Source: Rhodeus uyekii (lineage: Eukaryota > Chordata > Actinopteri > Cypriniformes > Acheilognathidae). From it: 64,000 nt of DNA. The notes under the pieces were generated by a model. It was not told the DNA's origin and ran no database searches. It saw only the letters and a program-made list of their open reading frames with translations. Shown here piece by piece: positions 35,602 through 49,598 of this stretch (position 1 is its first letter; the number at the start of each line of letters is the position of its first letter). The stretch covers positions 2,952,001 through 3,016,000 of the forward strand of contig JAWRVZ010000079.1 of assembly GCA_037043235.1 (NCBI GenBank). The letters are read 5' to 3'. Made by a program: the position numbers and the translations under genes.

Positions 35602-36830
35602 ATATAGCTGCTAGCAGCCATCACGGGGCCAAGCGCAAGGAGGGCATTAAATGTCATGCCGACATGGCTGGCATCATCAGACCAACGGCAGTAAGAATCT
35701 AAAGACATTTCAATATGACTTAAGTCTAAATGGCTGAAAAATCAACAATACGGTCTTTAGTAATTCGATTTAATGGTTTATCACATTCAACCAACAGGCA
35801 GCGCTGTAACCAAATTGTAGTGTCAATTCATGTGGTACATTGAGAGTGTGGTGACATTGACACATGCAAAGTTTGCTTTCAATTGGGTAAACCATTGCTG
35901 ACAGAGCACTAAAGTCATGTGTTTGTTAAACATAGCATCTTATAAGAAAAATCGAAATGGCAGACGCTCAAAATGGCCGATATGGGAATATTTGGTATCA
36001 CAGGACTCGGCATGACCCACTGGATCTAAAAAGACCAGTTTCATGATTTTTGGCCAAAGGGTTCAGAAGTTATAAGCAAAAAAGTCAGTTTTTCATATCT
36101 CCTGACCACTAGGGGGCACAGCGCCAAAACTCTGCAGGTAGCCTCAGACCATGATTGACATAACACACACCTAGTTTGGTCATAAAAGGCTAATGCATTG
36201 CGGAGATAAAGCCTCAATTTCATTTTGGCGACTATTACCTCGGATTCTTTTGCGAGTTATTCGTAAACGGTTTGACGAATCAACTTTCTTTATATATCGT
36301 TTTGTCCACATTGTCTGGAGATGATATGGTTCAATTTTCGTGAAAATCGGACAAACGGCCTAGGAGGAGTTCGAAAAAGTAGGTTTTTCATAAAATTCAA
36401 AATGGCGGGAAAATTTTCATGACGGAAAATGACGTCATAGGGTGCATTCGAATCGTCTTGAGCCAAGGAATCAGTGGACAAAAGAATTTTGTTTCTAGGA
36501 CATACGGTTCAAAAGTTATTTACATAAACGTGAGTGCAACTTTGGACAGTTGGTGGCGCAATAGAGATTGAGTTAGAGACTTCAATTTTGCCATGGTCAA
36601 TGATTGGACTGTCCTTTATGAGTGTGCCAACTTTTTTTCATTTTCCCGCTTATGGTTCTATGGGCTGTCATAGACTTCAATGGCAGAAGAAAAAGAATAA
36701 TAATAATAATAATAAGAACCGGAACAAAAACAATAGGTGCCTCCGCACCTTCGGTGCTTGGCCCCTAATAATAAGAACCGGAACAGAAACAATAGGTGCC
36801 TTCGCACCTTCGGTGCTTGGCCCCTAATAA
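35602..36830 (+). repeat. Family-1 short unit with two tails
   Basis: Common-type module A. The second tail carries point changes (GAACAGAAAC, CCTTCGCACC). Confidence 0.9.
36714..36830 (+). repeat. Hairpin tail, two copies
   Basis: The second copy has two substitutions; GGTGCCTTCGCACC still allows the upstream hairpin. Confidence 0.9.
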
Positions 36831-38652
36831 ATATAGCTGCTAGCAGCCATCACGGGGCCAAGCGCAAGGAGGGCATTAAATGTCATGCCGACATGGCTGG
36901 CATCATCAGACCAACGGCAGTAAGAATCTAAATACATTTCAATATGACTTAAGTCCAAATGGCTGAAAAATCAACAATACGGTCTTTAGTATTTCGATTT
37001 AATGGTGTATCACATTCAACCAACAGGCAGCGCTGTAACCAAAATGTAGTGTCAATTCATGTGGTACATTGAGAGTGTGGTGACATTGCCACATGCAAAG
37101 TTTGCTTTCCATTGGGTAAACCATTGCTGACAGAGCACTAAAGTCATGTGTTTGTTAAACATAGAATCTTATAAGAAAAATCGAAATGGCAGACGCTCAA
37201 AATGGCCGATATGGGAAAATTTGGTATCACAGGACTCGGCATGACCCACTGGATCTAAAGAGACCAGTTTCATGATTTTTGGCCAAAGGGTTCAGGAGTT
37301 ATAATCAAAAAAGTCAGTTTTTTAATATATCCTGACCACTAGGGGGCAGAGCGCCAAAACTCTGCAGGTAGCCTCAGACCATGTTTGACATAACACACAC
37401 CTAGTTTGGTCAGAAAACGCTAATGCGTTGCGGAGATAAAGCCTCAATTTCAATTTTGCGACCATTACGTCGGATTCTTTCGCGAGTTATTCGTAAACGG
37501 TTTGACATATCAACTTTCTTTGGATAAGTTTTTGTCATGATGGTCTGGAGATGATGTGGTTCAATTTTGGTGAAAATTGGACAAACGGTCTGGGAGGAGT
37601 TCGAAAAAGTAGGTTTTTAAAGAAAAATAACATGGCAAATCGGAGGTTTGGCCGAATATGACATATTTGGTATCTATGGTCTCGGCTTGACCCAATGAAC
37701 ACATTAAGACCATTTGTTTTACAATAGGTTAACGTCATCAAAAGTTATTAGCATATTTGTAAATTTGGTTATAACTTTTGACCACAAGGTGGCGCTGCCC
37801 CCAAACTTTTTGTGCCATATCAATGTTAGGTGCCGAAGACACATATTGAGTTTCGTAACGATACGCCAATCCATTTGTTAAATATAGCAATTTATGACAA
37901 TATTAAAAATGGCCGACGCTCTAAATGGCCGATATGGGAAAATTTGGTATCGCACGACTCGGCATGATGCACTGAATCTAACGAGACCAGTTTTAAGATT
38001 TTTGGACAAAGCGTTCAGGAGTTGTAAGGAAAAATGTCACTTTTTCATATCTCCTGACCACTAGGGGGCACAGCGCCAAAACTCTGCAGGTAGCCTCAGA
38101 CCATGATTGACATAACACACACCGAGTTTGGTCAGAAAACGCTAATGCGTTGTGGAGATATAGCCTCAAGTTCATTTTTGCGATCATTACGTCGGATTCT
38201 TTCGTGAGTTATTCATAAACGGTTTGACATTTCAACTTTCTTTGGATAACTTTTTGTCACCATGGTCTGGAGATGATGTGGTTCAATTTTCGTGAAAATC
38301 GGACAAACGGCCTAGGAGGAGTTCGAAAAAGTAGGTTTTTCATAAAATTCAAAATGGCGGGAAAATATTCATGACGGAAAATGACGTCATAGGGTGCAAT
38401 CGAATCGTCTTGAGCCAAGGAATCAGTTGACAAAAGAATTTTGTTTCTAGGACATACGGTTCAAAAGTTATTTACGTAAACGTGAGTGCAACTTTGGACA
38501 GTTGGTGGCGCTATAGAGATTGAGTTAGAGACTTCAATTTTGCTATGGTCAATGATTGGACTGTCCTTTATGAGTGTGCCAAATTTTTTTCATTTTCCCG
38601 TTTACGGTTCTATGGGCTGCCATAGACTCCCATGGCACAAGAAAAAGAATAA
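36831..38652 (+). repeat. Family-1 long unit, duplicated at 47774
   Basis: Corresponds base for base, by eye, with 47774 at an offset of 10943, including AATACATTTC, AAGTCCAAATGG, GGTGTATCAC and TTGCCACATG. Similarity ends in the AAT run. Confidence 0.93.
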
Positions 38653-40145
38653 ATATAGCTGCAAGCAGCAATGACGGGGCCAAGCACAAACAGGGCATTG
38701 ACGTGGCCGGCAGCATAAGAGCAATTGAAGTAATCAACAACTAAATGCATTTTAATATGATTTTAGGCTAAATGGCTGAAAAATCATTAATACAGACACT
38801 GTAATTTGAATGAAAAGTTTAGCGCTTTGGACCAATAGTTGGCGCTGTGTCCAAATTGTTAGAATTGGGTCCGAGTAATGTGACAATGAAATCTGCAAAG
38901 TTTGGTGTTATTTGGACAAAACATTACTGACTTAAAGCATTAAAGTCATTTTGTCATCACTACCTCAAATTTGTAATTGCGGTATACGAAAACGGTTTTG
39001 TCTATCGACACGAAATCCATAACTTTTTGTCAGCACAGTCTGAAGATGATACGATTCGATTTTGGTGAAAATCGGACAAACGGTCTAGGAGGAGTTTGAA
39101 AAAGTAGGTTTTTGAATGAAACAACATGGCGGATATGAAATTTAGGCAAACTATGTCAAATTTGGTATCAGTGTTCTCGGTGTGACCCAAGGAACATATT
39201 AAGATCATTTGTTTTAAAATAGCTTAATGTAATCAAAAGTTATTAGCATTTTTGGAAATTGTGTTATAACTTTTGACCACAAGGTGGCGCTGCCCCGAAA
39301 CTTTTGGTGTAGGTTCAAATCAAGGTCCCAAAGACACATACTGAGTTTCGTAATGATACGCCAATGCGTTTGTAAAATATAGCATTTTACGACAAATTTC
39401 AAAATGGCCGACGCCTAAAATGGCCGATATAAGAAAATTTGGTATCGCACGACTCAGCATGATGCCCTGAATCTAAAGAGACCAGTTTTATGATTTTTGA
39501 CCAAAGTGTTCAGAAGTTATAAGCAAAAAAGTCAATTTTTTATATCTCCTGACCACTAGGGGGCAGTGCGCCAAAACTCTGCAGGTAGCCTCAGATTATG
39601 ACTACTATGACACACACCAATTTTGGTCTGAATATGCAAATGCGTTGCGGAGATATAGCCTCAAGTTCATTTTTGCGGCAAATTCGTCGAACTCTTTCGC
39701 ATGTTTATCAAAAACGGTTTGACCAATCAACTTGATTCTCATAACTTTTTGTCTCCATAGTCTGGAGATGATGTGGTTCAATTTTTGTGAGAATCAGACA
39801 AACGGCCTAGGAGGAGTTCGACAAAGTAGGTTTTTCATAAAATTCAAAATTGCGGAAAAATTTTCATGACGGAAAATGACGTCATAGGGTGCAATCGAAT
39901 CGGCTTGAGCCAAGGAATCAGTGGACAAAGGAATTTTGTTTCTAGCCCTTATGGTTCAAAAGTTATTAGCATAAATGTAAGTGTAACTTTGGACAGTTGG
40001 TGGCGCTAGAGGGATTGAGGTAGAGACTCCAAAATTGGTGTGGTCAATGATTGGACTGTCCTCTATGTGTGTGCCAAATTTCATCATTTTCCTGCATACG
40101 GTTCTATGGGCTGCCATTGACTTCTGGGTGGAAGAAGAATAATAA
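38653..40145 (+). repeat. Diverged family-1 subfamily unit, 1.49 kb (copy 1)
   Basis: Opens with GCTGCAAGCAGCAATGACGGGG and has a distinct module A (GACGTGGCCGGCAGC, AAATGCATTTTAATATG). GGGGCCAAGCAC is at 38676-38687. Shorter A than other long units, otherwise A-B-C. No tail. Confidence 0.9.
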
Positions 40146-41641
40146 ATATAGCTGCAAGCAGCAATGACGGGGCCAAGCACAAACAGGGCATTGACGTGGC
40201 CGGCAGCATAAGAGCAATTGAAGTAATCAACAACTAAATGCATTTTAATATGATTTTAGGCTAAATGGCTGAAAAATCATTAATACAGACACTGTAATTT
40301 GAATGAAAAGTTTATCGCTTTGGACCAATAGTTGGCGCTGTGTCCAAATTGTTAGAATTGGGTCCGAGTAATGTGACAATGAAATCTGCAAAGTTTGGTG
40401 TTATTTGGACAAAACATTACTGACTTAAAGCATTAAAGTCATTTTGTCATCACTACCTCAAATTTGTAATTGCGGTATACGAAAACGGTTTTGTCTATCG
40501 ACACGAAATCCATAACTTTTTGTCAGCACAGTCTGAAGATGATACGATTCGATTTTGGTGAAAATCGGACAAACGGTCTGGGAGGAGTTTGAAAAAGTAG
40601 GTTTTTGAATGAAACAACATGGCGGATATGAAATTTAGGCAAACTATGTCAAATTTGGTATCTGTGTTCTCGGTGTGACCCAAGGAACATATTAAGATCA
40701 TTTGTTTTAAAATAGCTTAATGTAATCAAAAGTTATTAGCATTTTTGGAAATTGTGTTATAACTTTTGACCACAAGGTGGCGCTGCCCCGAAACTTTTGG
40801 TGTAGGTTCAAATCAAGGTCCCAAAGACACATACTGAGTTTCGTAATGATACGCCAATGCGTTTGTAAAATATAGCATTTTACGACAAATTTCAAAATGG
40901 CCAACGCCCAAAATGGCCGATATAAGAAAATTTGGTATCGGACGACTCAGCATGATGCCCTGAATCTAAAGAGACCAGTTTTATGATTTTTGACCAAAGT
41001 GTTCAGAAGTTATAAGCAAAAAAGTCAATTTTTTATATCTCCTGACCACTAGGGGGCAGTGCACCAAAACTCTGCAGGTAGCCTCAGATTATGACTACTA
41101 TGACACACACCAATTTTGGTCTGAATATGCAAATGCGTTGCGGAGATATAGCCTCAAGTTCATTTTTGCGGCAAATTCGTCGAACTCTTTCGCAAGTTTA
41201 TCAAAAACGGAATGACCAATCAACTTGATTTCCATAACTTTTTGTCTCCATAGTCTGGAGATGATGTGGTTCAATTTTTGTGAGAATCGGACAAACGGCC
41301 TAGGAGGAGTTCGACAAAGTAGGTTTTTCATAAAACTCAAAATTGCGGAAAAATTTTCATGACGGAAAATGACGTCATAGGGTGCAATCGAATCGGCTTG
41401 ACCCAAGGAATCAGTGGACAAAGGAATTTTGTTTCTAGCCCTTATGGTTCAAGAGTTATTAGCATAAATGTAAGTGTAACTTTGGACAGTTGGTGGCGCT
41501 AGAGGGATTGAGGTAGAGACTCCAAAATTGGTGTGGTCAATGATTGGACTGTCCTCTATGTGTGTGCCAAATTTCATCATTTTCCTGCATATGGTTCTAT
41601 GGGCTGCCATTGACTTCTGGGTGGAAGAAGAAGAAGAAGAA
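40146..41641 (+). repeat. Diverged family-1 subfamily unit, 1.50 kb (copy 2)
   Basis: Tandem duplicate of 38653 (offset 1493) with scattered point differences, ending in a longer GAA run. Confidence 0.9.
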
Positions 41642-43463
41642 ATATAGCTGCTAGCAGCCATCACGGGGCCAAGCGCAAGGAGGGCATCTTATGTCATGCC
41701 GACATGGCTGGCAGCATCAGACCAACGGCAGTAAGAATCTAAAGACATTTCAATATGACTTAAGTCTAAATGGCCGAAAAATCAACAATACGGTCTTTAA
41801 TAATTCGATTTATTGGTTTATCACATTCAACCAACAGGCAGCGCTGTAACCAAATTGTAGTGTCAATTCATGTGGTACATTGAGAGTGTGGTGACATTGA
41901 CACATGCAAAGTTTGCTTTCAATTGGGTAAACCATTGCTGACAGAGCACTAAAGTCATGTGTTTGTTAAACATAGCATCTTATAAGAAAAATCGAAATGG
42001 CAGACGCTCAAAATGGCCGATATGGGAATATTTGGTATCACAGGACTCGGCATGACCCACTGGATCTAAAGACAGCAGTTTCATGATTTTTAGACAAAGC
42101 GTTCAGGAGTTATAATCAAAAATGTCAGTTTTTTAATATCTCCTGACCACTAGGGGGCAGAGCGCCAAAACTCTGCATGTAGCCTCAGACCATGATTGAC
42201 ATAACGCACACCTATTTTGTTCAGAATACGCTAATGAGTTAAGGAGATATAGCCTCGCTTTCAATTCTATGGCCATTGTGTCAAATTCTTTCGCGAGTTA
42301 TTCGTAAACGGTTTGGCGAATCAACTTTCTTTAGATAACTTTTTGTCATGATGGTCTGGAGATGATGTGGTTTAATTTTGGTGAAAATTGGACAAACGGT
42401 CTGGGAGGAGTTCGAAAAAGTAGGTTTTTAAAGAAAAACAACATGGTGGACACGAAGTTTGGCCGACTATGACAAATTTGGTATCTGTGTTCTCGGTTTG
42501 ACCCAAGGAACGTATAAAGATAATTTGTTTTACCATAGGTTAACGTACTCAAAAGTTATTAGCATATTTGAAAATTTGGTTTTACCTGTTGACCACAAGG
42601 TGGCGCTGCCTCGAAACTTTTTGAGTCGTATCAAGGTTAGGTGCCAAAGACACATATTGAGTTTCGTAACAATACGCCAATCCATTTGTTAAATATAGCT
42701 ATTTATGACAATATTCAAAATGGCCGACGCTCTAAATGGCCGATATGGGAAAATTTGGTATCGCACAACTCGGCATGATGCACTGAATCTAACAAGACCA
42801 GTTTTATGATTTTTGGACAAAGCGTTCAGGAGTTGTAAGGAAAAATGTCACTTTTTCATATCTCCTGACCACTAGGGGGCACAGCGCCAAAACTCTGCAG
42901 GTAGCCTCAGACCATGATTGACATAACACACACCGAGTTTGGTCAGAAAACGCTAATGCGTTGTGGAGATAGAGCCTCAAGTTCATTTTTGCGATCATTA
43001 CGTCGGATTCTTTCGTGAGTTATTCATAAACGGTTTGACATTTCAACTTTCTTTGGATAACTTTTTGTCACCATGGTCTGGAGATGATGTGGTTCAATTT
43101 TCGTGAAAATCGGACAAACGGCCTAGGAGGAGTTCGAAAAAGTAGGTTTTTCATAAAATTCAAAATGGCGGGAAAATATTCATGACGGAAAATGACGTCA
43201 TAGGGTGCAATCGAATCGTCTTGAGCCAAGGAATCAGTTGACAAAAGAATTTTGTTTCTAGGACATACGGTTCAAAAGTTATTTACGTAAACGTGAGTGC
43301 AACTTTGGACAGTTGGTGGCGCTATAGAGATTGAGTTAGAGACTTCAATTTTGCTATGGTCAATGATTGGACTGTCCTTTATGAGTGTGCCAAATTTTTT
43401 TCATTTTCCCGTTTACGGTTCTATGGGCTGCCATAGACTCCCATGGCACAAGAAAAAGAATAA
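41642..43463 (+). repeat. Family-1 long unit
   Basis: Common module A with GGCATCTTATGTC; module B contains GGTTTTACCTGTTGACC where others have ATAACTTTTGACC. No tail; ends with the CACAAGAAAAAG tract. Confidence 0.9.
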
Positions 43464-44872
43464 ATATAGCTGCTAGCAGCCATCACGGGGCCAAGCGCAA
43501 GGAGGGCATTAAATGTCATGCCGACATGGCTGGCATCATTAGACCAACGGCAATAAGAATGTAAAGACATTTCAATATGACTTAAGTCTAAATGGCTGAA
43601 AAATCAACAATACGGTCTTTAGTAATTCGATTTAATGGTTTATCACATTCAACCAACAGGCAGCGCTGTAACCAAATTGTAGTGTCAATTCATGTGGTAC
43701 ATTGAGAGTGAGGTGACATTGACACATGCAAAGTTTGCTTTCAATTGGGTAAACCATTGCTGACAGAGCACTAAAGTCATGTGTTTGTTAAACATAGCAT
43801 CTTATAAGAAAAATCGAAATGGCAGACGCTCAAAATGGTCGATATGGGAAAATTTGGTATCACAGGACTCGGCATGACCCACTGGATCTAAAGACAGCAG
43901 TTTCATGATTTTTAGACAAAGCGTTCAGGAGTTATAATCAAAAATGTCAGTTTTTTAATATCTCCTGACCACTAGGGGGCAGAGCGCCAAAACTCTGCAG
44001 GTAGCCTCAGACCATGATTGACATAACACACACCTATTTTGGTCAGAATACGCTACTGAGTTACGGAGATATAGCCTCAATTTCAATTCTATGGCCATTG
44101 TGTCGAATTCTTTCGCGAGTTATTCGTAAACGGTTTGGCGAATCAACTTTGTTTATATACCGTTTTGTCATGATGGTCTGGAGATGATGTGGTTTAATTT
44201 TGGTGAAAATTGGACAAACGGTCTGGGAGGAGTTCGAAAAAGTAGGTTTTTAAAGAAAAACAACATGGTGGACAGGAAGTTTGGCCGACTATGACAAATT
44301 TGGTATCTGTGTTCTCGGTTTGACCCAAGGAACGTATAAAGATAATTTGTTTTACCATAGGTTAACGTACTCAAAAGTTATTTTCATTTTGGCGACTTTT
44401 ACCTCGGATTCTTTTGCGAGTTATTCGTAAACGGTTTGACGAATCAACTTTCTTTATATATCGTTTTGTCCACATTGTCTGGAGATGATGTGGTTCAATT
44501 TTCGTGAAAATCGGACGAACGGCCTAGGAGGAGTTCGACAAAGTAGGTTTTTCATAAAATTCAAAATGGCGGGAAAATTTTCATGACGGAAAATGACGTC
44601 ATAGGGTGCAATCGAATCGTCTTGAGCCAAGGAATCAGTGGACAAAAGAATTTTGTTTCTAGGACATACGGTTCAAAAGTTATTTACGTAAACGTGAGTG
44701 CAACTTTGGACAGTTGGTGGCGCTAGAGAGATTGAGTTAGAGACTTCAATTTTGCTATGGTCAATGATTGGACTGTCCTTTATGAGTGTGCCAACTTTTT
44801 TTCATTTTCCCGCTTACGGTTCTATGGGCTGTCATAGACTTCAATGGCAGAAGAAAAGAATAATAATAATAA
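43464..44872 (+). repeat. Family-1 long unit with deletion
   Basis: 1409 bp. At about 44381 CTCAAAAGTTATT is fused to TTCATTTTGGCGAC, removing about 410 bp from the end of B and the start of C, including one CCACTAGGG site. Confidence 0.9.
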
Positions 44873-46697
44873 ATATAGCTGCTAGCAGCCATCACGGGGC
44901 CAAGCGCAAGGAGGGCATTAAATGTCATGCCGACATGGCTGGCATCATCAGACCAACGGCAGTAAGAATCTAAAGACATTTCAATATGACTTGTCTAAAT
45001 GGCTAAAAAATCAACAATACGGTCTTTAGTATTTCGATTTAATGGTTTATCACATTCAATCAACAGGCAGCGCTGTAACCAAATTGTAGTGTAAATTCAT
45101 GTGGTACATTGAGAGTGTGGTGACATTGACACATGCAAAGTTTGCTTTCAATTGGGTAAACCATTGCTGACAGAGCACTAAAGTCATGTGTTTGTTAAAC
45201 ATAGCATCTTATAAGAAAAATTGAAATGGCAGACGCTCAAAATGGCCGATATGGGAAAATTTGGTATCACAGGACTCGGCATGACCCACTGGATCTAAAG
45301 ACAGCAGTTTCATGATTTTTAGACAAAGCGTTCAGGAGTTATAATAAAAAATGTCAGTTTTTTAATATCTCCTGACCACTAGGGGGCAGAGCGCCAAAAC
45401 TCTGCAGGTAGCCTCAGACCATGTTTGACATAACACACACCTAGTTTGGTCAGAAAACGCTAATGCATCGCGGAGATAAAGCCTCAATTTCATTTTTGTG
45501 ACCATTACGTCGGATTCTTTCGCGAGTTATTCGTAAACGGTTTGACATATCAACTTTCTTTGGATAACTTTTTGTCACGATGGTCGGGAGATAATGTGGT
45601 TTAATTTTGGTGAAAATTGGACAAACGGTCTGGGAGGAGTTCGAAAAAGTAGGTTTTCAAAGAAAAACAACATGGTGGACAAGAAGTTTGGCCGACTATG
45701 ACAAATTTGGTATCTGTGTTCTCGGTTTGACCCAAGGAACGTATAAAGATAATTTGTTTTACCATAGGTTAACGCACTCAAAAGTTATTAGCATATTTGT
45801 AAATTTGGTTATAATTTTTGACCACAAGGGGGTGCTGCCTCGAAACTTTTGGAGTCGTATCAAGGTTAGGTGCCGAAGACACATATTGAGTTTCGTAACG
45901 ATACGTCAATATCTTTGTTAAATATAGCAATTTATGACAATATTCAAAATGGCCGACGCTCAAAATGGCCGATATGGGAAAATTTGGTATCGCACGACTC
46001 GGCATGATGCACCGAATCTAAAGAGACCAGTTTTATTATTTTTGGCCAAAGCGTTCAGAAGTTATAAGCAAATATTTAACTTTTTCATATCTCCTGGCCA
46101 CTAGGGGGCACAGCGCCAAAACTCTGCAGGTAGCCTCAGATCATGATTGACATAACACACACCTAGTTTGGTCAGAAAACGCTAATGCGTTGCGGAGATA
46201 AAGCCTAAATTTCATTTTTGCGACCATTACGTCAGATTCTTTCGCCAGTTATTCGTAAACGGTTTGACATATCAACTTTCTTTGGATAACTTTTTGTCCA
46301 CATTGTCTGGAGATGATGTAGTTCAATTTTCGTTGAAATCGGAAAAACGGCCTAGGAGGAGTTCGACAAAGTAGGTTTTTCATAAAATTCAAAATGGCGG
46401 GAAAAATTTCATGACGGAAAATGACGTCATAGGGTGCAATCGAATCGGCTTGAGCCAAGGAATCAGTGGACATAAGAATTTTGTTTCTAGGTCATACGGT
46501 TCAAAAGTTATTAGCATAAACGTTGGTTCAACTTTGGACAGTTGGTGGCGCTATAGAGATTGAGTTAGAGACTTCAATTTTGCTATGGTCAATGATTGGA
46601 CTGTCCTTTATGAGTGTGCCAAATTTTTTTCATTTTCCCGCTTACGGTTCTATGGGCTGTCATAGACTTCAATGACGGAAGAAGAAGAAGAATAATA
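44873..46697 (+). repeat. Family-1 long unit
   Basis: Complete A-B-C unit; ATGACTTGTCTAAATGG lacks four bases relative to most copies, a variant also seen at 34502. Confidence 0.9.
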
Positions 46698-47773
46698 ATA
46701 TAGCTGCTAGCAGCCATCACGGGGATGCAAAGTTTGCTTTCAATTGGGTAAACCATTGCTGACAGACCACTAAAGTCATGTGTTTGTTAAACATAGCATC
46801 TTATAAGAAAAATCGAAATGGCAGACGCTCAAAATGGCCGATATGGGAATATTTGGTATCACAGGACTCGGCATGACCCACTGGATCTAAAGAGACCAGT
46901 TTCATGATTTTTGGACAAAGCGTTCAGGAGTTATAATCAAAAATGACAGTTTTTCATATCTCCTGACCAGTAGGGGGCAGAGCGCCAAAACTCTGCAGGT
47001 AGCCTCAGACCATAATTGACATAACACACACCTAGTTTGGTCAGAAAAGGCAAATGCATTACGGAGATAAAGCCTCAATTTCATTTTAGCGACTATTACC
47101 TCAGATTCTTTTGTGAGTTATTCGTAAATGGTTTGACGAACCAACTTCCTTTATATATCGTTTTGTCCACATTGTCTGGAGATGATGTGGTTCAATTTTC
47201 GTGAAAATCGGACGAACGGCCTAGGAGGAGTTCGAAAAAGTAGGTTTTTCATAAAATTCAAAATGGCGGGAAAATTTTCATGACGGAAAATGACGTCATA
47301 GGGTGCAATTGAATCGTCTTGAGCCAAGGAATCAGTGGACAAAAGAATTTTGTTTCTAGGACATACGGTTCAAAAGTTATTTACATAAACGTGAGTGCAA
47401 CTTTGGACAGTTGGTGGCGCTTTAGAGATTGAGTTAGAGACTTCAATTTTGCTATGGTCAATGATTGGACTGTCCTTTATGAGTGTGCCAACTTTTTTTC
47501 ATTTTCCCGCTTACGGTTCTATGGGCTGTCATAGACTTCAATGGCAGAAGAAGAATAATAATAATAATAATAATAAGAACCGGAACAAAAACAATAGGTG
47601 CCTCCGCACCTTCGGTGCTTGGCCCCTAATAATAAAGAACCGGAACAAAAACAATAGGTGCCTCCGCACCTTCGGTGCTTGGCCCCTAATAATAATAAGA
47701 ACCGGAACAAAAACAATAGGTGCCTGGAACAAAAACAATAGGTGCCTCCGCACCTTCGGTGCTTGGCCCCTAA
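46698..47773 (+). repeat. Family-1 short unit with 5' deletion and four tails
   Basis: After CACGGGG (to 46724) about 235 bp is missing and the sequence resumes at ATGCAAAG. The unit at 57161 is the undeleted counterpart (offset 10696 downstream of the gap). The third tail is truncated and fused to the fourth. Confidence 0.9.
47575..47773 (+). repeat. Hairpin tail, four copies with one truncated
   Basis: The third copy stops after GGTGCCT and is fused to GGAACAAAAAC of the fourth without an AAT spacer. Confidence 0.9.
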
Positions 47774-49598
47774 ATATAGCTGCTAGCAGCCATCACGGGG
47801 CCAAGCGCAAGGAGGGCATTAAATGTCATGCCGACATGGCTGGCATCATCAGACCAACGGCAGTAAGAATCTAAATACATTTCAATATGACTTAAGTCCA
47901 AATGGCTGAAAAATCAACAATACGGTCTTTAGTATTTCGATTTAATGGTGTATCACATTCAACCAACAGGCAGCGCTGTAACCAAAATGTAGTGTCAATT
48001 CATGTGGTACATTGAGAGTGTGGTGACATTGCCACATGCAAAGTTTGCTTTCCATTGGGTAAACCATTGCTGACAGAGCACTAAAGTCATGTGTTTGTTA
48101 AACATAGAATCTTATAAGAAAAATCGAAATGGCAGACGCTCAAAATGGCCGATATGGGAAAATTTGGTATCACAGGACTCGGCATGACCCACTGGATCTA
48201 AAGAGACCAGTTTCATGATTTTTGGCCAAAGGGTTCAGGAGTTATAATCAAAAAAGTCAGTTTTTTAATATATCCTGACCACTAGGGGGCAGAGCGCCAA
48301 AACTCTGCAGGTAGCCTCAGACCATGTTTGACATAACACACACCTAGTTTGGTCAGAAAACGCTAATGCGTTGCGGAGATAAAGCCTCAATTTCAATTTT
48401 GCGACCATTACGTCGGATTCTTTCGCGAGTTATTCGTAAACGGTTTGACATATCAACTTTCTTTGGATAAGTTTTTGTCATGATGGTCTGGAGATGATGT
48501 GGTTCAATTTTGGTGAAAATTGGACAAACGGTCTGGGAGGAGTTCGAAAAAGTAGGTTTTTAAAGAAAAATAACATGGCAAATCGGAGGTTTGGCCGAAT
48601 ATGACATATTTGGTATCTATGGTCTCGGCTTGACCCAATGAACACATTAAGACCATTTGTTTTACAATAGGTTAACGTCATCAAAAGTTATTAGCATATT
48701 TGTAAATTTGGTTATAACTTTTGACCACAAGGTGGCGCTGCCCCCAAACTTTTTGTGCCATATCAATGTTAGGTGCCGAAGACACATATTGAGTTTCGTA
48801 ACGATACGCCAATCCATTTGTTAAATATAGCAATTTATGACAATATTAAAAATGGCCGACGCTCTAAATGGCCGATATGGGAAAATTTGGTATCGCACGA
48901 CTCGGCATGATGCACTGAATCTAACGAGACCAGTTTTAAGATTTTTGGACAAAGCGTTCAGGAGTTGTAAGGAAAAATGTCACTTTTTCATATCTCCTGA
49001 CCACTAGGGGGCACAGCGCCAAAACTCTGCAGGTAGCCTCAGACCATGATTGACATAACACACACCGAGTTTGGTCAGAAAACGCTAATGCGTTGTGGAG
49101 ATATAGCCTCAAGTTCATTTTTGCGATCATTACGTCGGATTCTTTCGTGAGTTATTCATAAACGGTTTGACATTTCAACTTTCTTTGGATAACTTTTTGT
49201 CACCATGGTCTGGAGATGATGTGGTTCAATTTTCGTGAAAATCGGACAAACGGCCTAGGAGGAGTTCGAAAAAGTAGGTTTTTCATAAAATTCAAAATGG
49301 CGGGAAAATATTCATGACGGAAAATGACGTCATAGGGTGCAATCGAATCGTCTTGAGCCAAGGAATCAGTTGACAAAAGAATTTTGTTTCTAGGACATAC
49401 GGTTCAAAAGTTATTTACGTAAACGTGAGTGCAACTTTGGACAGTTGGTGGCGCTATAGAGATTGAGTTAGAGACTTCAATTTTGCTATGGTCAATGATT
49501 GGACTGTCCTTTATGAGTGTGCCAAATTTTTTTCATTTTCCCGTTTACGGTTCTATGGGCTGCCATAGACTCCCATGGCACAAGAAAAAGAATAATAA
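47774..49598 (+). repeat. Family-1 long unit, duplicate of 36831
   Basis: See 36831. It differs mainly in one extra AAT at the 3' end before the next, different unit. Confidence 0.93.
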
